A DNA stretch of 64,000 bases from Ornithodoros turicata (Eukaryota > Arthropoda > Arachnida > Ixodida > Argasidae). Of the stretch, positions 20,640-30,534 are shown piece by piece. The notes beneath the pieces were generated by a model that ran no database searches, was not told the DNA's origin, and worked only from the letters and a program-made list of their open reading frames with translations. Position numbers and translations under genes: made by a program. Position 1 is the stretch's first letter, and each line of letters opens with the position of its first letter. Location of the stretch: assembly GCF_037126465.1 (NCBI RefSeq), contig NC_088203.1:51311581-51375580 (forward strand). The letters run 5' to 3'.

Positions 20640-22739
20640 GCCCCAGGCGAAAATTTTTTGAACTGGTACCAGTTGAACTGTGTTATCGAACAGGGACCAG
20701 TTCAGCCGGTCCCAGATCAACTGGTACCAGTTGGGACAACTGGTCCCTGTTCGATAACACAGTTCACCCAGTCCCAGTTCCAACCGGTCCCAGTCTCAAC
20801 TGGGACCGGTTAGAAACCAGTTGTGCCAACTGGTACCAGTTGAGACTGGGACCAGCCAGGAACCAGTTGGGCCAACTGGTACCAGTTGATCGAACTGGTC
20901 CCTGTTCGATAACACAGTTCGCCCAGTCCCAGTTGCAACTGGACCAGTTCAACTGGGACTGGGTGAGCTGTGTTATCGAACAGGGACCAGTTCGATCAAC
21001 TGGTTTCTGGCCGGTCCCAGTCTCAACTGGTACCAGTTGGCCCAACTGGTTTCTAACCAGTCGCAGTCTCGACTGGAACTGGTTGCAAACCTCATTGTTG
21101 AGCTGGGACCGGTTGAAGTGCCTTCACTTAGAGCGGCCTGTTCGGACAGAGGTTAGCTTGTATGTAACCGGTGCCCCTTTGTAGGATTGCTGCTCCCAGC
21201 AACGGCAGATCCAAAGAACTGCAATGCAAAATTGTATTTTATTTGTAGTCAAACATTACACATATTTCAATGTACATGTAGTGTAACTATAATGTAATTA
21301 AATTATAGCAGTAGATGAACTACAGAGTTACATGGAATAGATAATACTTCATGGATGATTGGTCCCTTGCTTGACTGCCTTGTGGACATCTTGAATCATT
21401 CAACAAAGTATTTGAGATGTTCTTAATAGCACATAATGGATCGATATTTTCCTTTGAGCCCCAGCAGCTTAAGGTTTCTGGAAAGTTGAAAGGGCACAAG
21501 TGAATATGCATTCAATTACAACATGTAATTGTAGTGTGTGCCTGGACAGTCACTCAATCTGAGCAGTCGTGGCCCCGGAAAGTACGCGAATCTCTCAACA
21601 TTTTCGTTGTGCAGTAGTTGCGCCTTTCAACTAAGAGATTCGCCAGCTTTCGGGGGCAGTGAGTACTACTCTGGCGCACTACGCTAGATCGACAACATCC
21701 GTGGTGTGAAGGATCTAAAACACGAGAATGAACGAACAAAAAAGCAAAAACAAAAACATGAATGAAAAAAGTTGCTGGTAGCGTTAACATAAACCGGATG
21801 TTACTCGTAAAACGCCATGCATTTGCAGGTGCCACGAACGTGACGCGGAACAAAGAGAAGAGGTTCTAATGGAAGTAATATTTCTAAATGGTGCACAACG
21901 GAAAAGCACTTAAGTATATAGTACTCACGATATAAAGCGGTCTCCACAGTTGTAGTCAAGCTGCAATCCTATAACACCCACCCGCCGGCCGCTGAGCTCA
22001 TTGTACTGTCGCACTGTCGTAACTTGAAGACAAATCCTTTAGATTATAAAACCAACGCCTATGTCACACATCACGCTAAGAACATAACGGGCAAAAATCG
22101 CTGTACAAGCACGCTGCTAAGCAAGCGACCGTTGCCCTTTAAACGCATCATTCATCGCGGGAGCAGGAACGCACAAAATACAAATATAAGAGTTCCAAAA
22201 TAACTTTCGTTAACAGGAACTTTACCAAAAATTGAAATATGATTATTTCTATTAATAAAGTTACTTTCTGATCGTTTTTATAACTTCGTCTTGCAATCTT
22301 CATATTAACCTGTCCTGGCACTGAAACCGAAACTTCCCCCCAAATATATAAGCTGGTCCAGTTCGAACTGGCACCACCTCACTTCCAGTTGCTACCAGTC
22401 CAACTTGAACTGGTACCAGTTCACTTTCCAGTTGCCCCCAGCCCAGCTTGAACTGGTTGCACACAGTGCCCACTTGCCACCAGACCAGCTTGAACTAGTA
22501 CCAGTTCACTTTCCAGTTACCGCCAGCCCAGCTTGAACTGGTACCTGTTCACTTCCCACTTGCTACCAGTTCAGCTTGAACTGGTACCACAAAGTGCCCA
22601 GTTGCCACCAGCCCAGCTTGAACTGGTACCAGTTTACTTTCCAGTTGCCAGCAGTTTGGTACCAGTTGACCACCAGTTGGTGCGAACTGGGAACGAGATG
22701 GTACCAGTTGACTTCCCAGCTCAAATTTTCGCCTGGGGC
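20640..22739. mobile_element. 2.1-kb element of dense ACTGGTACCAGT palindromes
   Basis: Its ends share a 17-bp inverted repeat (GCCCCAGGCGAAAATTT at 20640-20656, mirrored at 22723-22739). Inside each end is a cluster (20660-21115 and 22355-22705) of many overlapping copies of AACTGGTACCAGTT and relatives such as AACTGGGACCGG. The middle, 21120-22340, shows no gene. This is the layout of a non-autonomous DNA transposon with subterminal repeats. No target duplication was found, so the superfamily is open. It separates the PolB promoter from the plus-strand genes. Confidence 0.65.
21120..22340. other. interior of palindrome element, no gene seen
   Basis: AT-rich sequence with no recognisable protein or RNA family on either strand. 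Confidence 0.4.
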
Positions 22740-22837
22740 GATGTCGCATATGACAATGATAATACTATCGACGTTGAATAAAACATTACACTAATTTCTA
22801 GCTAACACTCTGGGCCGACTTGTATATGACGACGAGA

Positions 22838-22900
22838 AGACCCAGAGTGGGATTCGAACCCAGGATCATTCTACACTGGGCGCGACACACTAACCACCAG
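22838..22900 (-). repeat. tRNA-like (SINE head) fragment
   Basis: The minus strand reads TGGTTAGTGTGTC, an A-box-like string, followed about 35 nt later by GGTTCGAATCC, a perfect B box. The flanks do not pair as an acceptor stem, so this is a tRNA pseudogene or tRNA-derived SINE head rather than a tRNA gene. Confidence 0.5.
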
Positions 22901-22942
22901 TCTAATTCGTACTGCTTCACGTTTTTCGTATTGCGGGGTTCG

Positions 22943-23140
22943 TGTCTACACACGTCACAACATGTTCAAACACGTCCAACCATGTTCAGACACGTTCAAT
23001 GACGTCATAGAGAGAGAGAGAGGAACGAGTGTGTCCAGGGGCGACTTCGAGGTTCGTCGCCCGTGTCTGAACACGTCCAAACATGTTCAAACACGTCTTA
23101 ACATGTTCAAACACGTTCAATGACGTCATAGAGAGTGAGA
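22943..23140. promoter_or_regulatory. duplicated upstream region with two CRE sites
   Basis: Two direct copies of an approximately 80-bp unit (ACATGTTCAAACACGTCC ... TTCAATGACGTCATAGAGAG) end at TGACGTCA 23000-23007 and 23121-23128. They sit directly upstream of the TATA box of the plus-strand genes and look like promoter elements. Confidence 0.6.
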
Positions 23141-23153
23141 GGAAAAGCTTTAC

Positions 23154-23159
23154 TATAAA
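23154..23159 (+). promoter_or_regulatory. TATA box of plus-strand small-gene cluster
   Basis: TATAAAT lies 44 bp upstream of ATG 23198 and 26 bp downstream of a CRE. Confidence 0.55.
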
Positions 23160-23197
23160 TGACGAAGCGAACGTCCGATCGTCATTCTCGTACCATC

Positions 23198-23579
23198 ATG
23201 ATCAGCTTGGTAGATCCTCGTAAGTAATACCCATGACGTCATCATCGTCGAAATGTTTGAAGAGTTTCGTTTCCAGTGTACAACACTTTTGCTGCGCGTG
23301 AAGTCGGTTTTTTCCCGCCTCACATATTTCGGGAGATTGGCAGCGCCCGCTTCTTCTGCACCAATTGCGGTGGATTGTGGTCCAAAGGTACGCTTCCTCG
23401 TTATTTTTTTAATACGTTCTATAATCGTTCACATTTTTTCAGAGCAAAAGCATTGGACGGACCGATTGATTCGCCCGTTTCTCGGCTGTCGGACGGTGCC
23501 GTTCGACGTACGTTGCGAAGGACTTCGACTATTGAAGGAAGATGGAGAAGATGGACCATCAGTGTCACTCTGTGACTGA
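23198..23579 (+). CDS. spliced zinc-ribbon-like protein A (CxxCGGLWS), unknown
   Basis: Three exons (23198-23219, 23277-23387, 23443-23579) with GTAAGT/TTTCCAG and GTACGC/TTTTTTCAG sites give an in-phase 89-residue protein. Its core is CTNCGGLWS, a tryptophan seven residues later, then RPFLGC, and a further cysteine. The CxxC and later cysteines suggest one metal site. No family is recognised. The next gene encodes the same core, so this is a paralogous pair, which makes the splicing model credible. It lies just downstream of CRE and TATA motifs. It might act in regulation or nucleic-acid binding, but nothing in the sequence settles that. Confidence 0.6.
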
Positions 23580-23849
23580 AGAAGATTGTACGTGTGTGTT
23601 TGAGATATAAAAACACGCATTTCTCACACTCCTTTCGTTGCAGATTACGAATGGCTACTGACGGGAGATCTACCTCTGGTCCTAACCTTCAAACCTCCTC
23701 CGAAGACCTTCTTTTTGCGAATCGGCGATCAACTGACTACCTGTCGTTGCGGTGGACTCTGGTCGAGAAACCCCAGCCAATGGTTAGACTCCAGCCTTCG
23801 TCCGTATTTGGGCTGTCTTCCCGGCTACGAAACCAAAGCTGGAGCCTAA
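23542..23849 (+). CDS. spliced zinc-ribbon-like protein B, paralogue of A
   Basis: The ATG (23542) lies inside the last exon of gene A in another frame. Exon 1 is 23542-23587; after a 56-nt intron (GTACGT ... TTTCGTTGCAG) exon 2 is 23644-23849, giving 83 residues in phase. Its core CRCGGLWS, then SQW, then LRPYLGC aligns with gene A. The first cysteine pair is CxC here rather than CxxC. A polyadenylation signal (AATAAA, 23866-23871) follows the stop. Function unknown. Confidence 0.55.
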
Positions 23850-23903
23850 TTCATGTGTAACGAGAAATAAAAAAAGGTTGTCTACTCTCATTCCGTCTCA
23901 GTC

Positions 23904-24296
23904 ATGATGACGCCCGAGCAGAGGTTTGCCACCTTTGTGCAAACACGAATGTATCGGGACTTGCTGCGATTACGCGATTATATTCACGGCGATAGCTGCG
24001 AGGGAGACTTTCGCTCGATTCTCAAGACGATACCCTTACGTCTGTTCACCGTCAGTGGGAAGATTGCAAAGAAAATGAAGCGTTTCGTAGATTACAAGCT
24101 CGAGCTGTTGGAAAAGTATAGACGAGGAGAGACAGTCAAACCGTGTCTCATCAACGCGGGTTTCAACCGACCTATCGTCCGTCGCTACTGGCTTCTCCAC
24201 ACATCCCTCGAGGTCACGGTGCAGACCGGCGACGACGGTGAGCGTCGCGTCAGCACGTTGGAAGATCGTCTTGCAAGGGTCTTGTGTATGTCGTGA
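23904..24296 (+). CDS. 130-residue basic protein, unknown
   Basis: The ATG at 23904 (ATGATGACG) opens a 130-residue frame, overall basic, with a helical KIAKKMKRFVDYKLELLEKY segment and LINAGFNRPIVRRYWLLH. No family is recognised. It lies 54 bp after gene B and its stop is followed by AAATAAATAG, a likely polyadenylation signal, so it ends convergently against the protease gene. An uninterrupted frame in an otherwise decayed element suggests late decay, not necessarily function. Confidence 0.5.
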   Translation: MMTPEQRFATFVQTRMYRDLLRLRDYIHGDSCEGDFRSILKTIPLRLFTVSGKIAKKMKRFVDYKLELLEKYRRGETVKPCLINAGFNRPIVRRYWLLHTSLEVTVQTGDDGERRVSTLEDRLARVLCMS

Positions 24297-24315
24297 AAAA
24301 ATAAATAGACTATTT

Positions 24316-24756
24316 TTACGAAACGAGTTCGCTCACGAGGAGACGTTTTATTGTTTCGTCATTCTCTTCGAGGTTACAGTAAAACATGGATACACAACTT
24401 TTCAAGCTGTAGCGTTTCGACATGCGCGTGGCTACGTAGATACAGAAAAGCCCGCAGTAAGGCGAAAAAGGCGATTGAATACACTTGTCATTATACTCGT
24501 CCACTACAGGTAAAGTCCTTCGAAGGTTTGCTTCGATGGGGGGAAGTCCGTAGCTGTCGAAAAACACGGTAGACCCGTCGTAGTTTTTCAGGTAGAGCAC
24601 CCAGTGCTGCCCGCGCCTTCTTCGCTCTTCGGTATTGATGATTAAATAGCCGGGCTTGCGTAAAACGAAGGCTTCGTCGGAAGCGCAAATGCCTCTCAGC
24701 ATGGAGGAAGCGAGGGGGTTCAGGGACACGAGTTCCAAGATGTCGCTCTCGTACAT
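24316..24756 (-). CDS. PRO: adenain-like cysteine protease
   Basis: This 146-residue C5-type protease would mature the capsid proteins. The catalytic pattern is visible: His51 (GQHWVLY), Asp67 (FFDSYG), Gln94 (CIQSPF) and Cys101 (SPYCGLFC), with the seven-residue Gln-Cys spacing seen in adenovirus protease. Adenain is about 200 residues, so this is a short version, as is usual in Polintons. The ATG lies 6 bp after the major capsid stop. The frame is intact and all key residues are present. Confidence 0.9.
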   Translation of the reverse strand: MYESDILELVSLNPLASSMLRGICASDEAFVLRKPGYLIINTEERRRRGQHWVLYLKNYDGSTVFFDSYGLPPIEANLRRTLPVVDEYNDKCIQSPFSPYCGLFCIYVATRMSKRYSLKSCVSMFYCNLEENDETIKRLLVSELVS

Positions 24757-24762
24757 CTTTTC

Positions 24763-26061
24763 TTATGAGAAGGTGACCGTACGGTCCTTGTCGACGCACA
24801 TGAGCTTGGGACACTCGGAAATCAAGAGGACGGTGACCGCGTGTGGAAGGGCTTTAGCGAAGCGTAATTGCAGGCGAACGTTTCCTTTTCGCCACTCGTT
24901 CAAATGCGAAGGAGAAGAACACTTGTCCACGTCCAGGTTGAAGTAGAGAACGAACCCGTTCATTTTAAATCGCTCGTAGCTATACTTGAAATGTATCTCT
25001 CCCAGTTCTTGCAAGAAGTTAAAGTAGGGAATTTTGACGAGGTCGTTCTGAAAGTCGTACTCGGCTCGCACTTGCTGTCCGTCCACGGAGAGCATCGAAT
25101 GAGACAGGTCGTAATGGCGGAATTTGTAGGGGTTAGTTTGGATGTCGCCGAGAAAGTCGGACGTGGCGAGCAGGGCGACGCATAATTTGGAAGGTACCCT
25201 TTCGGGGTAAACGTTTTCAAAGTGAGCGTCCAAGCTCCCGGCACTCAAGCTCCGCACCTTGGTTTCCAATCCGCGTAACACGTAGATGGCTGGCGTGGTC
25301 TGAAGCCGCCGCTCGTATTCCAAAAACAGGGAAGGTGCCAGCATCACCTTTTTCAAGTGTAACGTCATTTCTTTAATGTCCACCTCGTAATTGTACGTTT
25401 TCTTGTCGTTGGGGACCGATACGAGTTTAAATTCGTCGTTGTTTAATAGGAAAACGACGCGAATTTCGACGGCAGGTACCATCAGGCGCGGCTGTTGAAA
25501 CAGGTCGGTATTGATCTGACCGACCAGGTTAAAGTATTTTCCACCCTTCGTCACTTGGTAACGTTGTTTCGGACCGCGAGACGAGACGTCGTAATCGTTC
25601 TTTAAATGTTCGTCGTCCTCGACATAGAGTCCAGCCGCATGCACTGTTTCTTGAGCCATGGGCGTGGAATGAAGCACGACGTCCAAAATACTCCTGTAGG
25701 CGTATAACTCGTTGGAACCGACGAGCTTGTTGTTTGCATAAACGGTGACCGTCTTAAACATGCCGCTCAACAGGTGGTTTATTGGGAAAACGACATCTTT
25801 CTCGTCCATTTCTTCCCCGTCGTCGCGAACAATGCGCACGGTCAAAGACACAAAACTGCCGTAGAGATCCAAGTGTGCCCTTAGCAAATTTTGAATAGAA
25901 AATTCGATCACGGAATTATTTACCCCATTGACCGGATAAAAGAGTTGGTACGAAGTATCTTCCACGCCGTATTGAATGGAAGGGGGTTCGAATATCATCA
26001 CGTCACTCGTAAGACAATGCGGTGACCGTTGCGTCTGTATTTTTGCTTTCGTTGACGTCAT
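24763..26061 (-). CDS. MCP: major capsid protein, double jelly-roll
   Basis: At 432 residues, the size, place and sequence pattern match Polinton major capsid proteins: an N-terminal segment YQLFYPVNGVNNSVIEFSI, a VTVYANNKLVGSNELYAYRS block and a C-terminal VLYFNLDVDKCSS...NEWRKGNVRLQL pattern. Trimers of such proteins form hexagonal capsomers. It lies between the pVI/pX-like gene and the protease. The start codon overlaps a TGACGTCA motif (26053-26060). No frame damage is seen. Confidence 0.85.
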   Translation of the reverse strand: MTSTKAKIQTQRSPHCLTSDVMIFEPPSIQYGVEDTSYQLFYPVNGVNNSVIEFSIQNLLRAHLDLYGSFVSLTVRIVRDDGEEMDEKDVVFPINHLLSGMFKTVTVYANNKLVGSNELYAYRSILDVVLHSTPMAQETVHAAGLYVEDDEHLKNDYDVSSRGPKQRYQVTKGGKYFNLVGQINTDLFQQPRLMVPAVEIRVVFLLNNDEFKLVSVPNDKKTYNYEVDIKEMTLHLKKVMLAPSLFLEYERRLQTTPAIYVLRGLETKVRSLSAGSLDAHFENVYPERVPSKLCVALLATSDFLGDIQTNPYKFRHYDLSHSMLSVDGQQVRAEYDFQNDLVKIPYFNFLQELGEIHFKYSYERFKMNGFVLYFNLDVDKCSSPSHLNEWRKGNVRLQLRFAKALPHAVTVLLISECPKLMCVDKDRTVTFS

Positions 26062-26091
26062 GATGGAGCGCGCGCAGCGGATGTGTGACCT

Positions 26092-26424
26092 TCACGGCGT
26101 ACCAAAGATATCTGCAGGTGCGTCGTGTGTCGGCGCCTTTTGTTGTCTTTTGCGGCGTTTCTTTCCATTGTTGCTGTTTCCAGAGCCCTTCATGGAATCC
26201 AGCACGTCTCTCCCCGTTGCTATGGCCGTCTTTTTTACTGCGCGCGATATTCCTTCGCCATCGGCCAAATTCCGCGCCAAGCGCTTCAACGTTCTCTTGG
26301 CGATCGGTTTTATTTGCTGCCAGATGGGAACGATAAACTTGGATATGTTGCTCAACACACCGCCCCCTCGTTGGAAAAGGGGTCCCGTGTACACGGGAAT
26401 TATTTTGCGGGAATTACGGTACAT
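26092..26424 (-). CDS. pVI/pX-like small capsid-interior protein
   Basis: The 110-residue basic protein has the N-terminal pattern VYTGPLFQRGGGVLS, an amphipathic stretch (FIVPIWQQIKPIAKRTLKRLARNL) and a lysine/arginine-rich tail (GKKRRKRQQK). A small protein with a G..F.RGGG string and an amphipathic helix lies next to the capsid genes of most Polintons and adintoviruses and resembles adenovirus pVI/pX. It may coat DNA or disrupt membranes. Its ATG overlaps the end of the penton gene by 11 bp. Confidence 0.75.
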   Translation of the reverse strand: MYRNSRKIIPVYTGPLFQRGGGVLSNISKFIVPIWQQIKPIAKRTLKRLARNLADGEGISRAVKKTAIATGRDVLDSMKGSGNSNNGKKRRKRQQKAPTHDAPADIFGTP

Positions 26425-27685
26425 ATTTGAAATGCAACGTTAGATTGGTTCTGCCTTTGGACCGCAACGGCAAACGTCTTCCCGCTTCGTCGGCGAGAAC
26501 GATCGCCCCTTTAGGAATTTCGAATTGAGACAGGTTAAAATACTGGATGTTATCTAACGTCGAGGTGACGGCGTGCTTGTCTTTCTCATAATAAAAGGGT
26601 AGTATTTTTAGTATCGTTTTTTTCCCGCTCCCCACGTACGTGGGTTCCACGATATCCGTGTAGACGATTATGTTGTGAAACGGGGGTTCCAGGAGTACCT
26701 CGACTGAGCTCGTGGCATCCTCCCCCGTAAACACGGTACGCGATTCGAAGCCCAAAAGCACGGCCAGGTACTCGGAAAGTCTTAGGGTGGAGGTGCCCTC
26801 GGAAAGCCGAATTTTACATTTCTGTTCGGTTCCGTCGAAGCTGAAGCGCGCGCGTTCGCCTACGCGCTGGTTAATCGCATCCAGAAGTGCTTGCGGCGTC
26901 GCATAATAGCCGGGAGGCAGATGTACTTGCAAAGATCGAGGAATTTTCGTCTTGATCGTGAAAGAAAATTGGCGTGCTACGGGGAGAGAGACGCGTAGCG
27001 TTTCTTCGTGTCTCTCGACGGGTGTGAGATGTAGCAGCTTGACAAAGGGTTCCGGTACGTGCAACCCTTTCGGTGTTTTCAGAGAGTACACGTTATCCGC
27101 GAATTCTAGCGAGGCGTCCAGCTTGTGCGTCTGCAAATACTTGTTGAGTGTGTTCCGTAGGGACGTGGTTTCCGAATTCAAAGTGACGTCGCCAAAAGCG
27201 ACGGGTGCGGCGTGCTCCAATAAGATGGAGGTGGCTTCGCGTTCGCTCAATTTGGGAGGTTTCACCGCACGACCTGCTTCGCGGGACGCTAGCGAGGCGT
27301 CGAGCGCCTGTGCGAGCCGAGGGTCCAATTCAACGGCTTTCACGTTCACGGGTAAGACGAAGTCGTATCGCGATTTATTGTACGCGAAAGAAACGTTGAA
27401 TTCCGAAAGGGCTTTTCCCAAATCCCTCTCGAGATCCGAGGTGACACCAAAAGTTCTGCCGGCTTCGACTGTGTCCTCGAAAGAAACCTCGATTTTCGCA
27501 TCTTGCCTTTCGTACCCGATATTTAAAAAATCGTTACTTATGCTAAGATCCATCAGACCGACTTTATACCGATTCGAGAGCTGAAGCGGACTATCGAAAG
27601 CTACCGTGAAGGCGTTGAGTTTATTCGAGGGAAACTTATCCATGCTGGCGTTCGAGAGCAGGTGGACGTAGATGTCTGACATCAT
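26414..27685 (-). CDS. mCP: penton / minor capsid protein
   Basis: I place the start at ATG 27685 (MMSDIYVHLLSNAS), giving 423 residues; the longer open frame upstream is displaced integrase sequence. Family features include the N-terminal SDIYVHLLSN...FPSNKLNAFTVAF, a central LPPGYYATPQALLDAIN block and a C-terminal IIVYTDIVEPTYVG block followed by ILKILPF. These are the patterns of Polinton minor capsid proteins forming pentons at the vertices. The start overlaps the integrase stop (ATGATG with TGA within). The frame is intact. Confidence 0.85.
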   Translation of the reverse strand: MMSDIYVHLLSNASMDKFPSNKLNAFTVAFDSPLQLSNRYKVGLMDLSISNDFLNIGYERQDAKIEVSFEDTVEAGRTFGVTSDLERDLGKALSEFNVSFAYNKSRYDFVLPVNVKAVELDPRLAQALDASLASREAGRAVKPPKLSEREATSILLEHAAPVAFGDVTLNSETTSLRNTLNKYLQTHKLDASLEFADNVYSLKTPKGLHVPEPFVKLLHLTPVERHEETLRVSLPVARQFSFTIKTKIPRSLQVHLPPGYYATPQALLDAINQRVGERARFSFDGTEQKCKIRLSEGTSTLRLSEYLAVLLGFESRTVFTGEDATSSVEVLLEPPFHNIIVYTDIVEPTYVGSGKKTILKILPFYYEKDKHAVTSTLDNIQYFNLSQFEIPKGAIVLADEAGRRLPLRSKGRTNLTLHFKYVP

Positions 27686-28117
27686 TTCCCAATCTTGACC
27701 ACTTCGCTGCTCGGAACCTAACTGTCGTGTTCTTTGTCGTAACCGAACCAGCGAACCAAGGAGAAGCTCTGACCGTTCACTTGCTTCTTTCTCAGCACTT
27801 TCGTTACTGGCCAAGGCTGATTGGCGTCTCGAGTTACGACGAGTACCCCCTCCGGGTAGAAAGATCCGTCCACTTCCTTGCCCCGGTAATCTTCCAGGTG
27901 TACGACGGGAGGAGAGGTGTCTCTCAGGCGGGAGACGGTGAAAATCTAAGGCGACCAACTCCCTTCCGAGCTCTGATGAAAACCTTTTCTGTGTAGTAGG
28001 ACCCTCAGTTTATCCCCCAGTTTGAACTTCTTTTTCACGGAGGATACGACGGGCTTCCCATTTATCTTATTGAACAGCTCTAATTTGTTTTTGAGCGTGA
28101 CTTCGGACGGGCTGATG

Positions 28118-28123
28118 CCCAAA
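28118..28123 (+). repeat. 6-bp target duplication of inner element, left (CCCAAA)
   Basis: CCCAAA faces CCGAAA at 29941-29946, one mismatch. Both lie in the integrase coding sequence. Confidence 0.7.
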
Positions 28124-29940
28124 AGTAGTAGTTACTGGACACAGACTGTCCGCAACTCTACAAGGCTTCTGGACACGTTTAATTAGCAATTAGAGCTAAT
28201 TGGGACCCCCCACATTAATCAGGACCCTCCAGAGAGTCATCACACTAATTGGGGAGCATCTAGGACGTGTCCAGACCACCCTGTGCGTTGCGGACAATCT
28301 GTGTCCATAAAAAATAAAAAAATAGGTAGAGATAGAGTGGAGAGAAGGAGTTTAGTTGAAGATCAACGACGGCCATCTTGAAGGAAGCGGCCCGAAAAGG
28401 CCGCTGACCATCGCCGGGCGACGGAGTACAGAGGCAGGTTGCAAAGCATCCTAGCTATGACCACAAGTTCCGGACATCCTGTGACGTCAGCTGTGACGTC
28501 ATCATGGCATGTCTGGGCAAGTTAGGACAGCTCTGGACATGCAAGGAGAAAGTTCTTTTGCAAGTCTCATTTAGTAAGACTTTGGAATTCCTACGATCAG
28601 TTTTCATGCATGGTGCTCTTCTGCAATAGTTTCCTATGCAATCGTTATAGAAGAATAAAGGAAATAATCTTGGGATAGTGATTCAATAAATAATAGGTCC
28701 CCTGTCTAGACCGCACGCGTCCTTGAGCCACGCAGGTGCATGATGACGTCATACCGTGGCTTCACTGCAGATTGATCAAAGGAGCATTAGTGGAAAAAAA
28801 CAGTGTAGCCCTGAGACAATAGGATGATGTCTGGACCAATGAGAACTGCCAGCAGGGGTGCAGGAATGCTCTTCTCACTTAGCCTCACGACCAATGAGAA
28901 CGGCCAGCAGGGGGCGCAGGAATGCTCTTCTCTCTTAGCCTCTCGCAGGTGGCGGTAGGAGCGCGCAGAGGGCGCTACGAGCGCGCGCATGCGTAGCACC
29001 CGTAGAGTGGCGCTTACGTCAGTCCACCTCTGGCTCTCGTTGGGAGAAGACGTGCGGTCGTTCGCTCCGTCGTCACTTGATCCCTGGCTGTCGACGAGAG
29101 CAGTCGCATCGGTTTGCGCTCCTACTGTGGTGAGGTGATTTGTTGTGTAACTAATGATTTCGCCAACTTTGTTCCCGCTTTGTTTGCGATTTTCGTGCCC
29201 GTGCACGTCGGGTGCTGGTTGCTGTTGTTCGGGCATTCCCGCCATTTTCTATCATCTTCTGCCTTGGGACCGGGAGTAGCGCTGGCGTGATTCTTAATAA
29301 TTTTGTTGTGAGATTAGTTGAGAAAGTAACCGCTAGGGGGTGCAGCTGCGGGGTTTATACAGGACAAAAACCATTACGAGTCAGTTTCTGCCTGCCTCTC
29401 GGATGGAGCAGTCGCATGGTTCTGCGCTCCTGTTCTGGTGGGCTCATTTTTTTGTTGTTAGCTATTGATGGTTTGCATACTCTTGCTTTCCCAGCCTCTG
29501 TATTACGAGTGTTTTTCTCCTTGCATGTCCAGAGCTGTCCTAACTTGCCCAGACATGCCATGATGACGTCACAGCTGACGTCACAGGATGTCCGGAACTT
29601 GTGGTCATAGCTAGGATGCTTTGCAACCTGCCACTGTGCTCCGTCGCCCGGCAATGGTCAGCGGCATTTCCGGGCCGCTTCCTTCAAGATGGCCGTCGTT
29701 GATCTTCAACTAAACTCCTTCTCTCCACTCTATCTCTACCTATTTTTTTATTTTTTATGGACACAGATTGTCCGCAACGCACAGGGTGGTCTGGACACGT
29801 CCTAGATGCTCCCCAATTAGTGTGATGACTCTCTGGAGGGTCCTGATTAATGTGGGGGTCCCAATTAGCTCTAATTGCTAATTAAACGTGTCCAGAAGCC
29901 TTGTAGAGTTGCGGACAGTCTGTGTCCAGTAACTACTACT
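28124..29940. mobile_element. 1.8-kb non-autonomous Polinton-family element in integrase
   Basis: The ends read AGTAGTAGTTACTGG (28124) and CCAGTAACTACTACT (29940) and continue as terminal inverted repeats of about 430 bp (28124-28551 and 29513-29940). Each end contains a hairpin (28136-28307, 29758-29928) whose stem sequence (TGGACACAG.CTGTCCGCAAC) differs from the TCAGCTCAACT stems of its relatives. The interior matches the right arm of the 9.9-kb element from about 54188 on. No gene of its own except the doubtful frame at 29245-28787. It has the structure of a miniature Polinton. Confidence 0.85.
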
Positions 29941-30534
29941 CCGAAAGTCCTGTGTTTGGTGGTGTTGTAGTCGCGCACTATCTTGGGAAGCGCGGAAACG
30001 AAGTGGTATTTTCCCGTTACTCTAAAATAACGGAATATTCTGTCGCGTAAAGTGCGTATGACGCGTTCTGCCTGCGATGCTTTGATTACTGGAGAGAAGG
30101 TCGAATACATGTGTACCTTCTTTCATGAGAGATACTCCTTGACGGTCTTGTTGTAGAATTCCCCGCCTCTGTCGCAAAAGATGCGTGTAGGTACGTTACC
30201 TCCCCGAAAAAGTCTTATCATGGCCCTTTTCATTTCGGCGGGGCGCTTCGTCTTTAGTGGGAGGGTGCGCAGAAAGCGGGAGAGGGAATCGATTGCCACG
30301 AGAATGTAGCGGTAGCCACCGTTGAATCTCTTGTATTTTGAAAAATCGGCGAGATCCATTTGCCATACGTCGTTGATCTTGAGCGCGATGATGCGTCTCC
30401 TATTAAACTTTCTTCTGACCGGATGGTGGAGCGTGTAGGCATCCAGCTTTCTGAGAATGGCGAGAGCTTTCTTTTTGCTCAAGTGATGCGCTTTTCTATA
30501 GCGTTGCACACCCCCCAAACCACCCTCTGGTTTC

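Noticed and set aside
20583..21184. Long open frames on both strands rich in GTS, NW and LVPV repeats (20583-21184)
   Set aside because: They are translations of the ACTGGTACCAGT palindrome array, open on both strands because the unit lacks stops.
22838..22900. functional tRNA gene on the minus strand
   Set aside because: B box is perfect but no acceptor stem pairs and the anticodon arm cannot be drawn; more likely SINE or pseudogene.
27686..27958. N-terminal extension of the penton open frame (about 90 residues before MMSDIY)
   Set aside because: The other frame over the same DNA gives integrase C-terminal sequence (VNGQSFSLVRWFGYD); the extension is a shadow frame created by the integrase frameshift, and the TTG/ATG upstream is not the natural start.
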